Shown here: positions 34,311-42,364 of the stretch, in pieces | How positions within the stretch are numbered: the first letter of the stretch is position 1 | Layout: the number at the start of each line of letters is the position of its first letter | Assembly (NCBI RefSeq): GCF_003050925.1 | Contig: NZ_QAOV01000012.1 | Coordinates: 155,538 to 219,537, forward strand | DNA: 64,000 nt | Origin: Pseudomonas sp. GV085 | Lineage (GTDB): Bacteria > Pseudomonadota > Gammaproteobacteria > Pseudomonadales > Pseudomonadaceae | Reading direction: 5' to 3' | Notes under the pieces: generated by a model | Databases searched by the model: none | What the model was told of the DNA's origin: nothing | The model's input: the letters and a program-made list of their open reading frames with translations, nothing else | Program-made: the position numbers and the translations under genes

Positions 34311-34880
34311 TTATGAAAAGCGATTTAGATATTCGCGAATATTTTTCCTGTTCTTGTCGCTGAAGCGGTAAACGTTTCCACGAGCAAGAGAAAACTCATC
34401 GACAAGCATGATTGTGTCGTGCCACCAGCCGTCATAGACAACTTCACTGTCTTCGTGGGTCGCGCCAAACATATGGCCTATTTCATGTGCGGGCGTTCGG
34501 TAAGAGCCGATCGACGCGATTGCGCAATGACCTTCGATCATGGCAAATCCGCCTGTCCACCCGAGAACGCCGCCGAGCTGTTCGTTGATGTTGTTTCGGG
34601 TCAGCAAGAGAAACTTGGTGATATTCGCTTCATCACGGTCCCTGTATAAAATTTTTGAATACAAGTCGTGTAACAGATCTCTCCAGCCTTGCAATGCGGC
34701 CGCATTATTCTCATTCCTGTAGTTATATCCGGCCATATTTGGAGCTTCGTCATGGTGGTACATTAAAATCAGGACTTCACGTCCCGAGATGAGTTTGAGT
34801 TCGGTTTTAAGCCACGCAAAATAATCGGCGTATAATTTGTTTTTTTGATAACCCTGTAGGTCGCTGTGAATGATGACCAT
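34311..34880 (-). CDS. Metzincin-like zinc metalloprotease, uncertain N-terminus
   Basis: 189 residues from the ATG at 34880. Zinc motif HEIGHMFGATHE at 132-143 (HExxHxxGxxH) and a possible Met-turn near HDTIMLVDE. There is no signal peptide in this reading. Base composition is AT-rich, unlike all neighbours, suggesting recent acquisition. The ATG at 34880 lacks a ribosome site; 20 nt upstream, GGGAG and ATG AAA AAA are well placed but one base out of frame (see findings). The in-frame codons upstream remain protein-like to a TAG at about 34950, so the true 5' end may be shifted or damaged. Substrate unknown. Confidence 0.65.
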   Translation of the reverse strand: MVIIHSDLQGYQKNKLYADYFAWLKTELKLISGREVLILMYHHDEAPNMAGYNYRNENNAAALQGWRDLLHDLYSKILYRDRDEANITKFLLLTRNNINEQLGGVLGWTGGFAMIEGHCAIASIGSYRTPAHEIGHMFGATHEDSEVVYDGWWHDTIMLVDEFSLARGNVYRFSDKNRKNIREYLNRFS

Positions 34881-35174
34881 TATGGCGATGGTTTTTTCAT
34901 ATCTGTTGAACTCCCTATTTAATTTAAAGTTTCCTACCGTTTGAGGCTAAATTTTTCACAGATTTTTAACCGCTTATAGTTTGTTTTTTAATATTTATAA
35001 TCTCAATAATCCGGCAACTAATGATGATAAAAGTCGCGAAATTCATTGAAGTAAGAAATCAAGCACTTCGTGACATGCCGGAATCTAATGCTTGACTTGA
35101 TAGTCAAGAAGCATGGATTTCTCGATGGCATGACAGATGGTCGCAACAGGGGCTGTTTATCTGCCTCATTGAGG
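34881..35174. other. AT-rich stretch between the protease gene and purE
   Basis: Mostly AT-rich sequence without a supportable gene. It contains the out-of-frame start site of the protease gene (34892-34915) and a perfect inverted repeat CTTGAC-TTGATA-GTCAAG at 35091-35108, an operator-like element or an islet boundary. Composition returns to the GC-rich norm at about 35160. Confidence 0.5.
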
Positions 35175-35180
35175 TATACT
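35175..35180 (+). promoter_or_regulatory. Candidate -10 box of the purE promoter
   Basis: TATACT matches the sigma-70 -10 consensus closely; a -35 is weak. Transcription from about 35187 would give a leader of about 110 nt with hairpins. Confidence 0.4.
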
Positions 35181-35191
35181 GCGCGGCCTTC

Positions 35192-35209
35192 GGCCGGTTA
35201 CGACCGGCC
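35192..35209 (+). promoter_or_regulatory. Hairpin in the purE leader
   Basis: GGCCGGT-TACG-ACCGGCC (with flanking bases) is a perfect 7-bp stem with a TACG tetraloop at the expected start of the purE transcript. Confidence 0.6.
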
Positions 35210-35223
35210 ATAATTCGTACAAT

Positions 35224-35257
35224 CAAGCCACGCATTCTGCGTGGCTTGTTGTTTTTT
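35224..35257 (+). terminator. Intrinsic terminator inside the purE leader
   Basis: Perfect 11-bp stem CAAGCCACGCA / TGCGTGGCTTG with a TTC loop, followed by TTGTTTTTT. It ends 39 nt before the purE ATG, so it either attenuates purE-purK or ends an upstream small RNA. Confidence 0.8.
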
Positions 35258-35295
35258 GATGCGCCTGCGGGCGCCCAGAGAGAAGAGGCACGACG

Positions 35296-35787
35296 ATGAG
35301 TGCACTGGTTGGCGTGATCATGGGCTCCAAGTCCGATTGGTCCACCCTTAGCCACACCGCCGATATGCTGGAAAAGCTCGGCATCCCCTACGAGGTGAAA
35401 GTGGTTTCTGCCCACCGCACCCCGGACCTGCTGTTTCAGTACGCCGAAGAGGCCGAAGCACGGGGCATCGAGGTGATCATCGCCGGTGCCGGTGGCGCGG
35501 CTCACTTGCCAGGCATGTGTGCGGCCAAGACCCACTTGCCGGTGTTGGGCGTACCCGTGCAGTCCGCCATGCTTTCGGGCGTTGATTCGCTGCTCTCCAT
35601 TGTGCAGATGCCAGCAGGCATTCCGGTTGCCACTCTGGCCATCGGCAAGGCGGGTGCGATCAACGCAGCGCTGTTGTCGGCGAGTATCCTGGGCGCCAAG
35701 CACCCGCAGTTCCACGCGGTGCTGAAAACTTTCCGTGCTGAGCAGACAGACAGCGTCCTGGACAATCCAGACCCACGCATCGCCTGA
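35296..35787 (+). CDS. purE: N5-carboxyaminoimidazole ribonucleotide mutase PurE
   Basis: 163 residues, class I PurE. It converts N5-CAIR to CAIR in purine synthesis. GVIMGSKSDWSTLSHTADML, SAHRTPDLLFQYAEEAEARG, IAGAGGAAHLPGMCAAKT and PVQSAMLSGVDSLLSIVQMP cover the active site. AGAGG lies before the ATG. purK follows after 11 nt. The presence of PurK confirms the two-step, ATP-dependent class I route. The leader contains a terminator, pointing to attenuation. Confidence 0.97.
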   Translation: MSALVGVIMGSKSDWSTLSHTADMLEKLGIPYEVKVVSAHRTPDLLFQYAEEAEARGIEVIIAGAGGAAHLPGMCAAKTHLPVLGVPVQSAMLSGVDSLLSIVQMPAGIPVATLAIGKAGAINAALLSASILGAKHPQFHAVLKTFRAEQTDSVLDNPDPRIA

Positions 35788-35798
35788 GGTTGTTGACG

Positions 35799-36881
35799 AT
35801 GAAGATCGGTGTAATCGGTGGCGGCCAACTGGGTCGCATGTTGGCGCTGGCGGGCACTCCGCTGGGCATGAACTTCGCTTTTCTGGACCCTGCGCCGGAT
35901 GCCTGCGCAGCCGCGTTGGGCGAACACCTGCGAGCCGATTACGGCGATCAGGATCACCTGCGTCAGCTGGCCGATGAAGTCGATCTGGTGACCTTCGAGT
36001 TCGAAAGCGTTCCGGCCGAGACCGTGGCTTTCCTTTCGCAATTCGTCCCGGTCTACCCGAGCGCTGAAGCCCTGCGCATCGCCCGCGATCGCTGGTTCGA
36101 GAAGAGCATGTTCAAGGATCTGGGGATTCCTACCCCGGCGTTCGCCGACATCCAGTCCCAGGCCGACCTGGACGCCGCCGTGGCTTCCATCGGTCTGCCG
36201 GCGGTGCTGAAAACCCGTACTTTGGGTTACGACGGCAAGGGCCAGAAAGTCCTGCGCACCCCTGAAGATGTGGTTGGCACCTTCGCCGAACTGGGCAGCG
36301 TGGCCTGTCTGCTGGAAGGCTTCGTGCCGTTCACCGGTGAAGTCTCGCTGATCGCCGTGCGCGCCCGTGACGGTGAAACCCGCTTCTATCCGCTGGTGCA
36401 CAACACCCATGACAGCGGCATCCTCAAGCTGTCCGTGGCCAGCACCGATCACCCGTTGCAAGCCCTGGCCGAAGACTACTCCAGCCGTGTGCTCAAGCAG
36501 CTGGATTATGTTGGCGTGATGGCGTTCGAGTTCTTTGAAGTCGACGGTGGCCTCAAGGCCAACGAAATCGCCCCGCGCGTGCACAACTCCGGGCACTGGA
36601 CCACCGAGGGCGCTGAGTGCAGCCAGTTCGAAAACCACCTGCGGGCCGTCGCCGGTCTGCCGTTGGGTTCGACGGCCAAGGTCGGCGAAAGCGCGATGCT
36701 CAACTTCATCGGCAAAGTGCCGGACACCGAGAAGGTCTTGGCTATCGCCGATTGCCATCTGCATCACTATGGCAAGGCCTTCAAGGTCGGCCGCAAGGTC
36801 GGTCACGCCAACCTGCGTTGTGCGGATCGCGAAACGCTGACTGCGCAGATCCTCAAGGTCGAAGCGCTGATCGCCGAATAG
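35799..36881 (+). CDS. purK: N5-carboxyaminoimidazole ribonucleotide synthase PurK
   Basis: 360 residues, ATP-grasp enzyme that carboxylates AIR with bicarbonate. KIGVIGGGQLGRMLALAG is the N-terminal nucleotide fold; VLKTRTLGYDGKGQ is the ATP-grasp loop, and ANEIAPRVHNSGHWTTEGAE and SQFENHLRAVAGLPLG follow. Start at 35799 (GAGG upstream); a TTG three codons before is in frame but atypical. It forms the purE-purK operon. Confidence 0.97.
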   Translation: MKIGVIGGGQLGRMLALAGTPLGMNFAFLDPAPDACAAALGEHLRADYGDQDHLRQLADEVDLVTFEFESVPAETVAFLSQFVPVYPSAEALRIARDRWFEKSMFKDLGIPTPAFADIQSQADLDAAVASIGLPAVLKTRTLGYDGKGQKVLRTPEDVVGTFAELGSVACLLEGFVPFTGEVSLIAVRARDGETRFYPLVHNTHDSGILKLSVASTDHPLQALAEDYSSRVLKQLDYVGVMAFEFFEVDGGLKANEIAPRVHNSGHWTTEGAECSQFENHLRAVAGLPLGSTAKVGESAMLNFIGKVPDTEKVLAIADCHLHHYGKAFKVGRKVGHANLRCADRETLTAQILKVEALIAE

Positions 36882-36992
36882 TTTCATGTGGCAGCGGCGG
36901 AACCATTCAGGGACCGCCGTTCTCTCATGGCAGGATGCTGAAGTCTGACTAGGCTTTGGCTGGGTGTCCTGTATCAATCAGAGGGAAATGCC

Positions 36993-37238
36993 ATGGGAAT
37001 TATCGGAACCATCTTTATCGGCTTGATCGTCGGCCTGCTGGCGCGGTTTCTGAAACCGGGTGATGACAGCATGGGTTGGATCATGACCATCCTGCTCGGT
37101 ATTGGCGGTTCGCTGGCGGCGACTTATGGCGGCCAGGCTCTGGGCATTTATCAGGCTGGCCAAGGTGCAGGCTTTATCGGTGCGTTGGTTGGCGCGGTCA
37201 TCCTGCTGGTGATCTACGGCCTGGTCAAAAAGAACTGA
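36993..37238 (+). CDS. GlsB/YeaQ/YmgE family stress-response membrane protein
   Basis: 81 residues, almost entirely hydrophobic, with three membrane segments: IIGTIFIGLIVGLLARFL, IMTILLGIGGSLAATY and GFIGALVGAVILLVIYGL, and LLARFLKPGDDSMGWI between. This is the short family once called transglycosylase-associated. Its role is unknown, often stress-induced. GAGGGAA lies upstream. It is a single gene behind purK, with an inverted repeat CCTCTCGGC / GCCGGGAGG (about 37253-37277) after it. Confidence 0.9.
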   Translation: MGIIGTIFIGLIVGLLARFLKPGDDSMGWIMTILLGIGGSLAATYGGQALGIYQAGQGAGFIGALVGAVILLVIYGLVKKN

Positions 37239-37325
37239 GCCAAGCGACAAAGTCCTCTCGGCGGCACAAGCCGGGAGGGCTAGAATGCTCGGCGTTTCCT
37301 GTTCTTCCCTTTGGCGAGCACCTTC

Positions 37326-37862
37326 ATGCGCTGTCTTTTGTTGACTCTTGTTTTACTGGGTTCGGGCCTTGCCCATGCCGGCGAACTGCCGGAAACCGAC
37401 TGGCTTGAATTGATGCCCAAGTCGGACCAGAAGGCCCTCGAGGCCATGCCTGAAATCGACCACAACTCCCCTGAAGCCAATGGCACTTTCACCGACAAAG
37501 GTGGGATGAAGCAGGCCAAAGGCTTGCCGGCGGTGATGTACTCGACCAAGACCGTTGCGTCGATGAACGACAAGAACATCCGCATCGGTGGTTATCCGGT
37601 GCCGCTGGAGTCCGATGCCAAGGGCCGCAGTACGCTGTTCTTCCTGGTGCCGTACCCGGGCGCGTGCATCCATGTGCCACCTCCGCCGCCCAACCAGCTG
37701 GTGCTGGTGCGCTATCCAAAGGGCCTGAAGCTGAACGATATCTACACGCCGCTGTGGGTCACCGGCACGCTGAAAGTCGAGAAGGTCAGCAATGACCTGG
37801 CCGATGCGGCGTATGCGCTGGATGCGCAGAAGGTGCGGGTGGTGGAAGAGTCGGATCTGTAA
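37326..37862 (+). CDS. DUF3299 family exported protein
   Basis: 178 residues. Signal peptide MRCLLLTLVLLGSGLAHA; the mature part begins ELPETDWLELMPKSDQKALEAMP. The family core IRIGGYPVPLESDAKGRSTLFFLVPYPGACIHVPPPPPNQ identifies DUF3299, periplasmic or lipid-facing proteins of unknown role, frequently near ABC export genes. The start at 37326 has a modest GGCGAG upstream. Confidence 0.88.
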   Translation: MRCLLLTLVLLGSGLAHAGELPETDWLELMPKSDQKALEAMPEIDHNSPEANGTFTDKGGMKQAKGLPAVMYSTKTVASMNDKNIRIGGYPVPLESDAKGRSTLFFLVPYPGACIHVPPPPPNQLVLVRYPKGLKLNDIYTPLWVTGTLKVEKVSNDLADAAYALDAQKVRVVEESDL

Positions 37863-37875
37863 CAACTGCACCAAA

Positions 37876-37981
37876 CCCCTGTAGGAGCGAGCTTGCTCGC
37901 GATGGAGGCTAACGATAACGCGTGTTATCTGGATACGCGTTGTCCTCACGTTTTTCGCGAGCAAGCTCGCTCCTACAGGGG
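37876..37981. repeat. REP palindrome pair (GTAGGAGCGAGC family)
   Basis: Long perfect arms (CCCCTGTAGGAGCGAGC and complement) separated by a spacer of about 70 nt, between convergent stops of the DUF3299 and YeaD genes. Confidence 0.88.
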
Positions 37982-37994
37982 GTTATGGCGCTGA

Positions 37995-38894
37995 TTAGAG
38001 CGGCTTGCTACCGACGCTCACGCCTAGCGTATGGCTGGCCCCTGGTTTCAGATTCACCACATCGCCCATCACGTTCGCCGTCTCGATGCACAGCATGCGC
38101 TGCCAGCCGTCGTCGGCCATGTCGCTGAACGCGGCGGCGCGGTCGATCCACGGGTTCCAGATCACCGTCGTGCGAGAGCCGGTGCTGGTCAGTACGATGC
38201 GTCGCTCCCAGGCAGGATCGACGATGCTCAACTGCGGCGGGGTGTCGAGGTAGATGCGATCGGTCTCGCCGGTAAAACGCAGATCACCGGTCTGGGGGAC
38301 GGTTTTCCAGTTGTCCAGGGTTTCGATGTAGTTGAGGCCGTCCACGCCTTCGACATGCACGTCGCGCACATCGCTGACGGCAAAGTAACTGTGCAGAGCC
38401 TGGCTGATGCTGACGGTATCAGTGCCCCGGTTGTGGCTGGTCAGCTGGATGTGCAATTGCTCGTCGAGGCGAATGCTCAGCGTCAAATCCACTTGGTGCG
38501 GCCAGCCGGGAAAGCCGCCTTCGGGGTAGGGCAGGACGAATTCGACTTTCAGGCTTTCGCCTTCGGCTTCTATGCCGCCCAACTCCCAATCCATCGCTCG
38601 CACGAAGCCGTGAGCCGACGGCGCTTCATTGCTGGTGCGCATCGCCTGAACGCTTTGCGGGTTGCGCGCAAAGTTGCCGAACCACGGCCAGCACACCGGC
38701 ACGCCGGCACGGATGCTCTTGCCGGTCTTGAACACGGCCTCGTCGTTGAGCCAGATCAGCGGCGGCTGGCCGGCCAATTGATAGCTGAGGATGTGTGCGC
38801 CTTGCTGGGCCACCAGTAATTCGGCCTGACCGTGGCGGATGCGCCAGCAGTTCAGTTCATTCAGTTTTACGGCTTCAACATTGGGCGTGCTCAT
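37995..38894 (-). CDS. D-hexose-6-phosphate mutarotase (YeaD type)
   Basis: 299 residues, aldose-1-epimerase superfamily. It interconverts alpha and beta glucose-6-phosphate. GVPVCWPWFGNF contains the conserved phosphate-side residues, SAHGFVRAMDWELGG the catalytic His, and LTSHNRGTDTVSISQALHSYFAVSD the beta-sandwich core. Cytosolic; it has no signal peptide. There are no sugar genes adjacent. It converges on the DUF3299 gene across a REP pair. Confidence 0.92.
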   Translation of the reverse strand: MSTPNVEAVKLNELNCWRIRHGQAELLVAQQGAHILSYQLAGQPPLIWLNDEAVFKTGKSIRAGVPVCWPWFGNFARNPQSVQAMRTSNEAPSAHGFVRAMDWELGGIEAEGESLKVEFVLPYPEGGFPGWPHQVDLTLSIRLDEQLHIQLTSHNRGTDTVSISQALHSYFAVSDVRDVHVEGVDGLNYIETLDNWKTVPQTGDLRFTGETDRIYLDTPPQLSIVDPAWERRIVLTSTGSRTTVIWNPWIDRAAAFSDMADDGWQRMLCIETANVMGDVVNLKPGASHTLGVSVGSKPL

Positions 38895-38951
38895 GGGACA
38901 GCTCTCGATCAGTAACGTGGACGACTATCGACCGCAAAACGGCTGCCAGGT

Positions 38952-39356
38952 TTAGCGAGCCCGAGGCGGAACCGAACGGGTGCGACCGCTGCCGTCGATG
39001 GCAACGAACACAAACACCGCTTCGGTTACTTTACGCCACTCGCTGGACAGCGGATCGTCGCTCCAGACCTCGACCATCATCTTGATCGAGCTGCGGCCGA
39101 TTTCCAGGGCCTGGGTATAAAAGGAGAGCTGCGCGCCCACCGCCACCGGAACCAGAAAGGCCATGCGGTCGATCGCGACGGTGGCAACGCGTCCGCCAGC
39201 GACCTTGCTGGCCATAGCGGTGCCCGCCAAATCCATCTGCGCCACCAGCCAGCCGCCGAAAATATCGCCGAAGCCGTTGGTTTCGCGAGGAAGCGCGGTG
39301 ATTTGCAGGGCCAGGTCGCCTTGCGGGATCGGATCTTCTTGTTCGAGCTCTATCAT
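38952..39356 (-). CDS. Acyl-CoA thioesterase YciA-type
   Basis: 134 residues, single hotdog domain, near the YciA length. FGDIFGGWLVAQMDLAGTAMA is the catalytic helix with the Asp, VATVAIDRMAFLVPVAVG and MMVEVWSDD follow. It hydrolyses a broad range of acyl-CoA. I chose the ATG at 39356; the frame stays open upstream but that sequence is not family-like. A paralogue with a longer tail lies at 2913-3395. Confidence 0.9.
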   Translation of the reverse strand: MIELEQEDPIPQGDLALQITALPRETNGFGDIFGGWLVAQMDLAGTAMASKVAGGRVATVAIDRMAFLVPVAVGAQLSFYTQALEIGRSSIKMMVEVWSDDPLSSEWRKVTEAVFVFVAIDGSGRTRSVPPRAR

Positions 39357-39720
39357 TCCGGGGGTGCCTCTGACCCGTGACTCTTCGTTGGTATTGCTGG
39401 TGGTAGCCGTCTTCGGGAAAAACGATTCAGCACCGAACATACTACGTTCGTCACGTTTTCCATAAGGCGCCTAAAGGGAAACTCTGCGAAATCGCCTATG
39501 AACCTGACAGGCGTTTTCGCACAGCAACCCCTGAAAAACCGGAGCAAGACTGCGAGTATATCGGTCGGTAGACTCCGCGACGACCGTCCGGTTCTCATTT
39601 TGACCGTCAAAAATGCACCTCTATGTGCTTTTTCGAACAATTTGCTATCGTGCCGGACCTGCCCAAACCTCCGCCAGCGTCGTTGAGGTTGCAGATCCGA
39701 CTATAAGAGAAGCCCTTGCC
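39357..39720. other. Intergenic region between thioesterase and MFS genes
   Basis: About 360 nt containing the divergent promoters. The plus strand is rich in unstructured AT-richer patches (about 39600-39660), where the MFS promoter is expected. No regulator site or RNA gene could be recognised. Confidence 0.4.
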
Positions 39721-41019
39721 ATGACAACAGCGCCCTCGAGCATCGCGCAGCCAGACCAACCCGCCCGCCCGCTGACCCGCAACGACTACAAGACTCTATC
39801 GCTGTCTGCCCTGGGCGGCGCGCTGGAGTTCTACGACTTCATCATCTTCGTGTTCTTCGCCACTGTGGTGGGCAAGCTGTTCTTCCCGGCGGACATGCCC
39901 GAGTGGCTACGCCTGATGCAGACCTTCGGCATCTTCGCCGCTGGGTACCTGGCACGGCCACTGGGTGGCATCGTGATGGCGCACTTCGGCGACCTGCTGG
40001 GTCGCAAGAAAATGTTCACGCTGAGCATTTTCATGATGGCCGTCCCGACCTTGATCATGGGTTTGCTGCCGACTTATGCGCAGATCGGCATGTGGGCACC
40101 GATCCTGTTGCTGTTGATGCGGGTGATCCAGGGCGCGGCCATTGGCGGTGAAGTGCCGGGGGCGTGGGTCTTCGTTTCCGAACACGTTCCGCAACGGCAT
40201 GTCGGCTACGCCTGCGGCACCCTGACCAGCGGTCTGACGGCCGGCATTTTGCTCGGCTCGCTGGTCGCCACGGCGATCAACAGCATCTACACCGCGGTGG
40301 AAGTAGCGGATTACGCCTGGCGGATTCCGTTCCTGCTTGGCGGTGTGTTTGGTTTGTTCTCGGTGTACCTGCGTCGCTGGTTGCACGAAACCCCAGTGTT
40401 TGCCGAGCTGCAACTGCGCAAGGCCCTGGCCGAAGAGGTGCCGCTGCGGGCGGTGCTGCGTGACCATCGTGGTGCGATCGCCATTTCAATGTTGCTGACC
40501 TGGCTGCTGTCTGCCGCCATCGTGGTGCTGATCCTGATGACCCCGACTGTGTTGCAGACGGTCTATCACGTCTCGCCAACCACGTCCCTGCAGGCGAACA
40601 GCGTGGCGATCGTATTCCTGAGCTTTGGCTGCATCATTGCCGGCGCACTGGCCGATCGCTTCGGTGCGGGACGAGTCTTCGTGATCGGCTGTACCGCGTT
40701 GCTGGCCAGCTCCTGGACCTTCTACCACAGCCTGGCTGACCATCCCGACTGGCTGTTCCCGATGTATGCCCTGACCGGTCTGCTGGTCGGCACCATCGGT
40801 GCGGTGCCGTATGTGATGGTCAAGGCCTTCCCGCCAGTGGTGCGTTTCAGCGGTCTGTCGTTCTCGTACAACGTCGCCTACGCGATTTTCGGTGGTCTGA
40901 CGCCGATGATCGTCAGCCTGTTGCTCAAGGAAAGTGCGATGGGGCCTGCTTACTATGTGGCGGTGCTGTGTGGGGTGGGGATATTGGTGGGTGCCTGGTT
41001 GTGGAAGAAGGGTCGGTAA
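39721..41019 (+). CDS. MFS transporter, metabolite:H+ symporter (MHS) subfamily
   Basis: 432 residues, 12 membrane helices. GGALEFYDFIIFVFFATVVGKLFFP, ARPLGGIVMAHFGDLLGRKKMF (the MFS loop 2-3 motif) and LMRVIQGAAIGGEVPGAWVFVSEHVP typify the ShiA/ProP-like MHS carriers, which import organic acids or osmolytes with protons. Substrate not predictable. I start at the ATG 39721 with AGAGAAG upstream; a longer open frame begins at 39613. It stands alone, upstream of pstS. Confidence 0.92.
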   Translation: MTTAPSSIAQPDQPARPLTRNDYKTLSLSALGGALEFYDFIIFVFFATVVGKLFFPADMPEWLRLMQTFGIFAAGYLARPLGGIVMAHFGDLLGRKKMFTLSIFMMAVPTLIMGLLPTYAQIGMWAPILLLLMRVIQGAAIGGEVPGAWVFVSEHVPQRHVGYACGTLTSGLTAGILLGSLVATAINSIYTAVEVADYAWRIPFLLGGVFGLFSVYLRRWLHETPVFAELQLRKALAEEVPLRAVLRDHRGAIAISMLLTWLLSAAIVVLILMTPTVLQTVYHVSPTTSLQANSVAIVFLSFGCIIAGALADRFGAGRVFVIGCTALLASSWTFYHSLADHPDWLFPMYALTGLLVGTIGAVPYVMVKAFPPVVRFSGLSFSYNVAYAIFGGLTPMIVSLLLKESAMGPAYYVAVLCGVGILVGAWLWKKGR

Positions 41020-41104
41020 TTATCGGCTGCGATCTTGGCGGTCTGCGCAATTCCAACATCTACGGTTACAGCTGAAAGGTCAGTCTCCTGATCGGGATAA
41101 TGGC

Positions 41105-41122
41105 CTTTCATCCAATTGTCAT
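41105..41122 (+). promoter_or_regulatory. Pho box upstream of pstS
   Basis: CTTTCAT-CCAA-TTGTCAT fits two PhoB direct repeats 11 nt apart (CTGTCAT consensus). A -10-like CATAGAG follows about 10 nt downstream, replacing the -35 as usual in PhoB-dependent promoters. Confidence 0.75.
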
Positions 41123-41199
41123 ATTTCAGCCATAGAGTGTTCACACGGCCTGCTGATACTTGGCCCCGAATAACACACCCTATCTGCTAGGAGTAAGGC

Positions 41200-42201
41200 A
41201 TGAAACTGAAGCGTTTGATGGCGGCAATGACTTTTGTCGCTGCTGGCGTTGCGACTGCCAACGCGGTTGCCGCTGTTGACCCTGCTATCCCGAGCTACAC
41301 CAAGACCACTGGTGTGTCGGGCAACCTGTCCAGCGTTGGTTCCGACACCCTGGCCAACCTCATGACCCTCTGGGCCGAGAACTACAAAAAAGAATACCCG
41401 AACGTAAACATCCAGATTCAGGCCGCTGGTTCCGCCACTGCGCCACCTGCGCTGACTGAAGGCACCTCCAACCTGGGCCCGATGAGCCGCAAGATGAAGG
41501 ACACCGAACTGGCTGCCTTCGAGCAGAAGTACGGCTACAAGCCAACCGCTATCCCGGTTGCCGTGGACGCCCTGGCTGTATTCGTACACAAGGACAACCC
41601 GATCCAGCACCTGACCATGGAACAAGTTGACGCGATCTTCTCGTCCACTCGTCTGTGCGGCGCTAAAGCCGACGTGAAAACCTGGGGCGATCTGGGCGTG
41701 ACCGGCGACCTGGCCAACAAGCCGGTTCAACTGTTCGGTCGTAACTCGGTATCGGGCACCTACGGCTACTTCAAGGAAGAAGCCCTGTGCAAAGGCGACT
41801 ACAAGCCTAACGTGAACGAACAACCAGGTTCGGCTTCGGTCGTGCAGTCGATCAGCTCCTCGCTGAACGGCATCGGTTACTCGGGCATCGGCTACAAGAC
41901 CGCTAGTGTGAAAACTGTAGCTCTGGCCAAGAAAGGCACCACCGAGTTCATCGAAGACACCGAAGAAAACGCCCTGAACGGCAAGTACCCGCTGTCCCGC
42001 TTCCTGTACGTGTACGTCAACAAAGCCCCGAACAAGCCTCTGGCCCCGCTGGAAGCCGAGTTCGTGAAACTGGTCCTGTCGAAACAGGGCCAGGAAGTTG
42101 TAGTGAAAGACGGTTACATCCCACTGCCGGCCAAAGTAGCTGCCAAAGCTCTGGCTGATCTGGGTCTGGCGGAAGGCGGCGCTGAAGTCGCAAAAAAGTA
42201 A
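41200..42201 (+). CDS. pstS: Phosphate ABC transporter substrate-binding protein PstS
   Basis: 333 residues. Signal peptide MKLKRLMAAMTFVAAGVATANAVAA. Phosphate-binding elements: SSVGSDTLANLMTLWAENYKKEYPNV, QAAGSATAPPALTEGTSNLGPMSR, and FGRNSVSGTYGYFKEEAL. It delivers phosphate to PstC-PstA. GGAG precedes the ATG. A Pho box lies 78 nt upstream. Two hairpins follow the stop, so pstS mRNA is probably more abundant or more stable than the rest of the operon. Confidence 0.96.
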   Translation: MKLKRLMAAMTFVAAGVATANAVAAVDPAIPSYTKTTGVSGNLSSVGSDTLANLMTLWAENYKKEYPNVNIQIQAAGSATAPPALTEGTSNLGPMSRKMKDTELAAFEQKYGYKPTAIPVAVDALAVFVHKDNPIQHLTMEQVDAIFSSTRLCGAKADVKTWGDLGVTGDLANKPVQLFGRNSVSGTYGYFKEEALCKGDYKPNVNEQPGSASVVQSISSSLNGIGYSGIGYKTASVKTVALAKKGTTEFIEDTEENALNGKYPLSRFLYVYVNKAPNKPLAPLEAEFVKLVLSKQGQEVVVKDGYIPLPAKVAAKALADLGLAEGGAEVAKK

Positions 42202-42207
42202 CAAATT

Positions 42208-42262
42208 GAGTCTAGAGTGAATCCCTCTGGACTCAAATGGGGGCGGCAGGAGCCGCCCCCAT
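42208..42262 (+). promoter_or_regulatory. Two tandem hairpins between pstS and pstC
   Basis: First hairpin: GAGTCTAGAG / CTCTGGACTC, 10 bp, 42208-42234. Second: TGGGGGCGGC / GCCGCCCCCA with AGGA loop, 42238-42261. No T run follows directly, so partial termination or 3'-end protection of pstS mRNA is more likely than full termination. Confidence 0.7.
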
Positions 42263-42324
42263 ACACCTCTAATTTTCTATCCGCTGCTGGTTACTGCTAG
42301 CGGCGGATTTGTTGCGTCACTGCA

Positions 42325-42342
42325 TTGTCATCTTTCTGTCAT
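42325..42342 (+). promoter_or_regulatory. Second Pho box, upstream of pstC
   Basis: TTGTCAT-CTTT-CTGTCAT has the 11-nt repeat spacing of PhoB sites, and its second half is the exact consensus. A TAGGGT -10-like word at 42353-42358 would place the transcript start close to the pstC ATG at 42365. Confidence 0.75.
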
Positions 42343-42364
42343 ACAGGATCGCTAGGGTGTGCGC

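Noticed and set aside
35021..35095. 24-codon open frame starting ATG ATG ATA AAA
   Set aside because: It looks somewhat protein-like but has no ribosome site, no homologue that I recognise, and lies in AT-rich sequence where short frames arise by chance.
37876..37981. Repeated palindromes as a possible CRISPR or transposon end
   Set aside because: The elements are isolated inverted pairs between genes, with no regular spacer array, no cas genes and no transposase; they are REPs.
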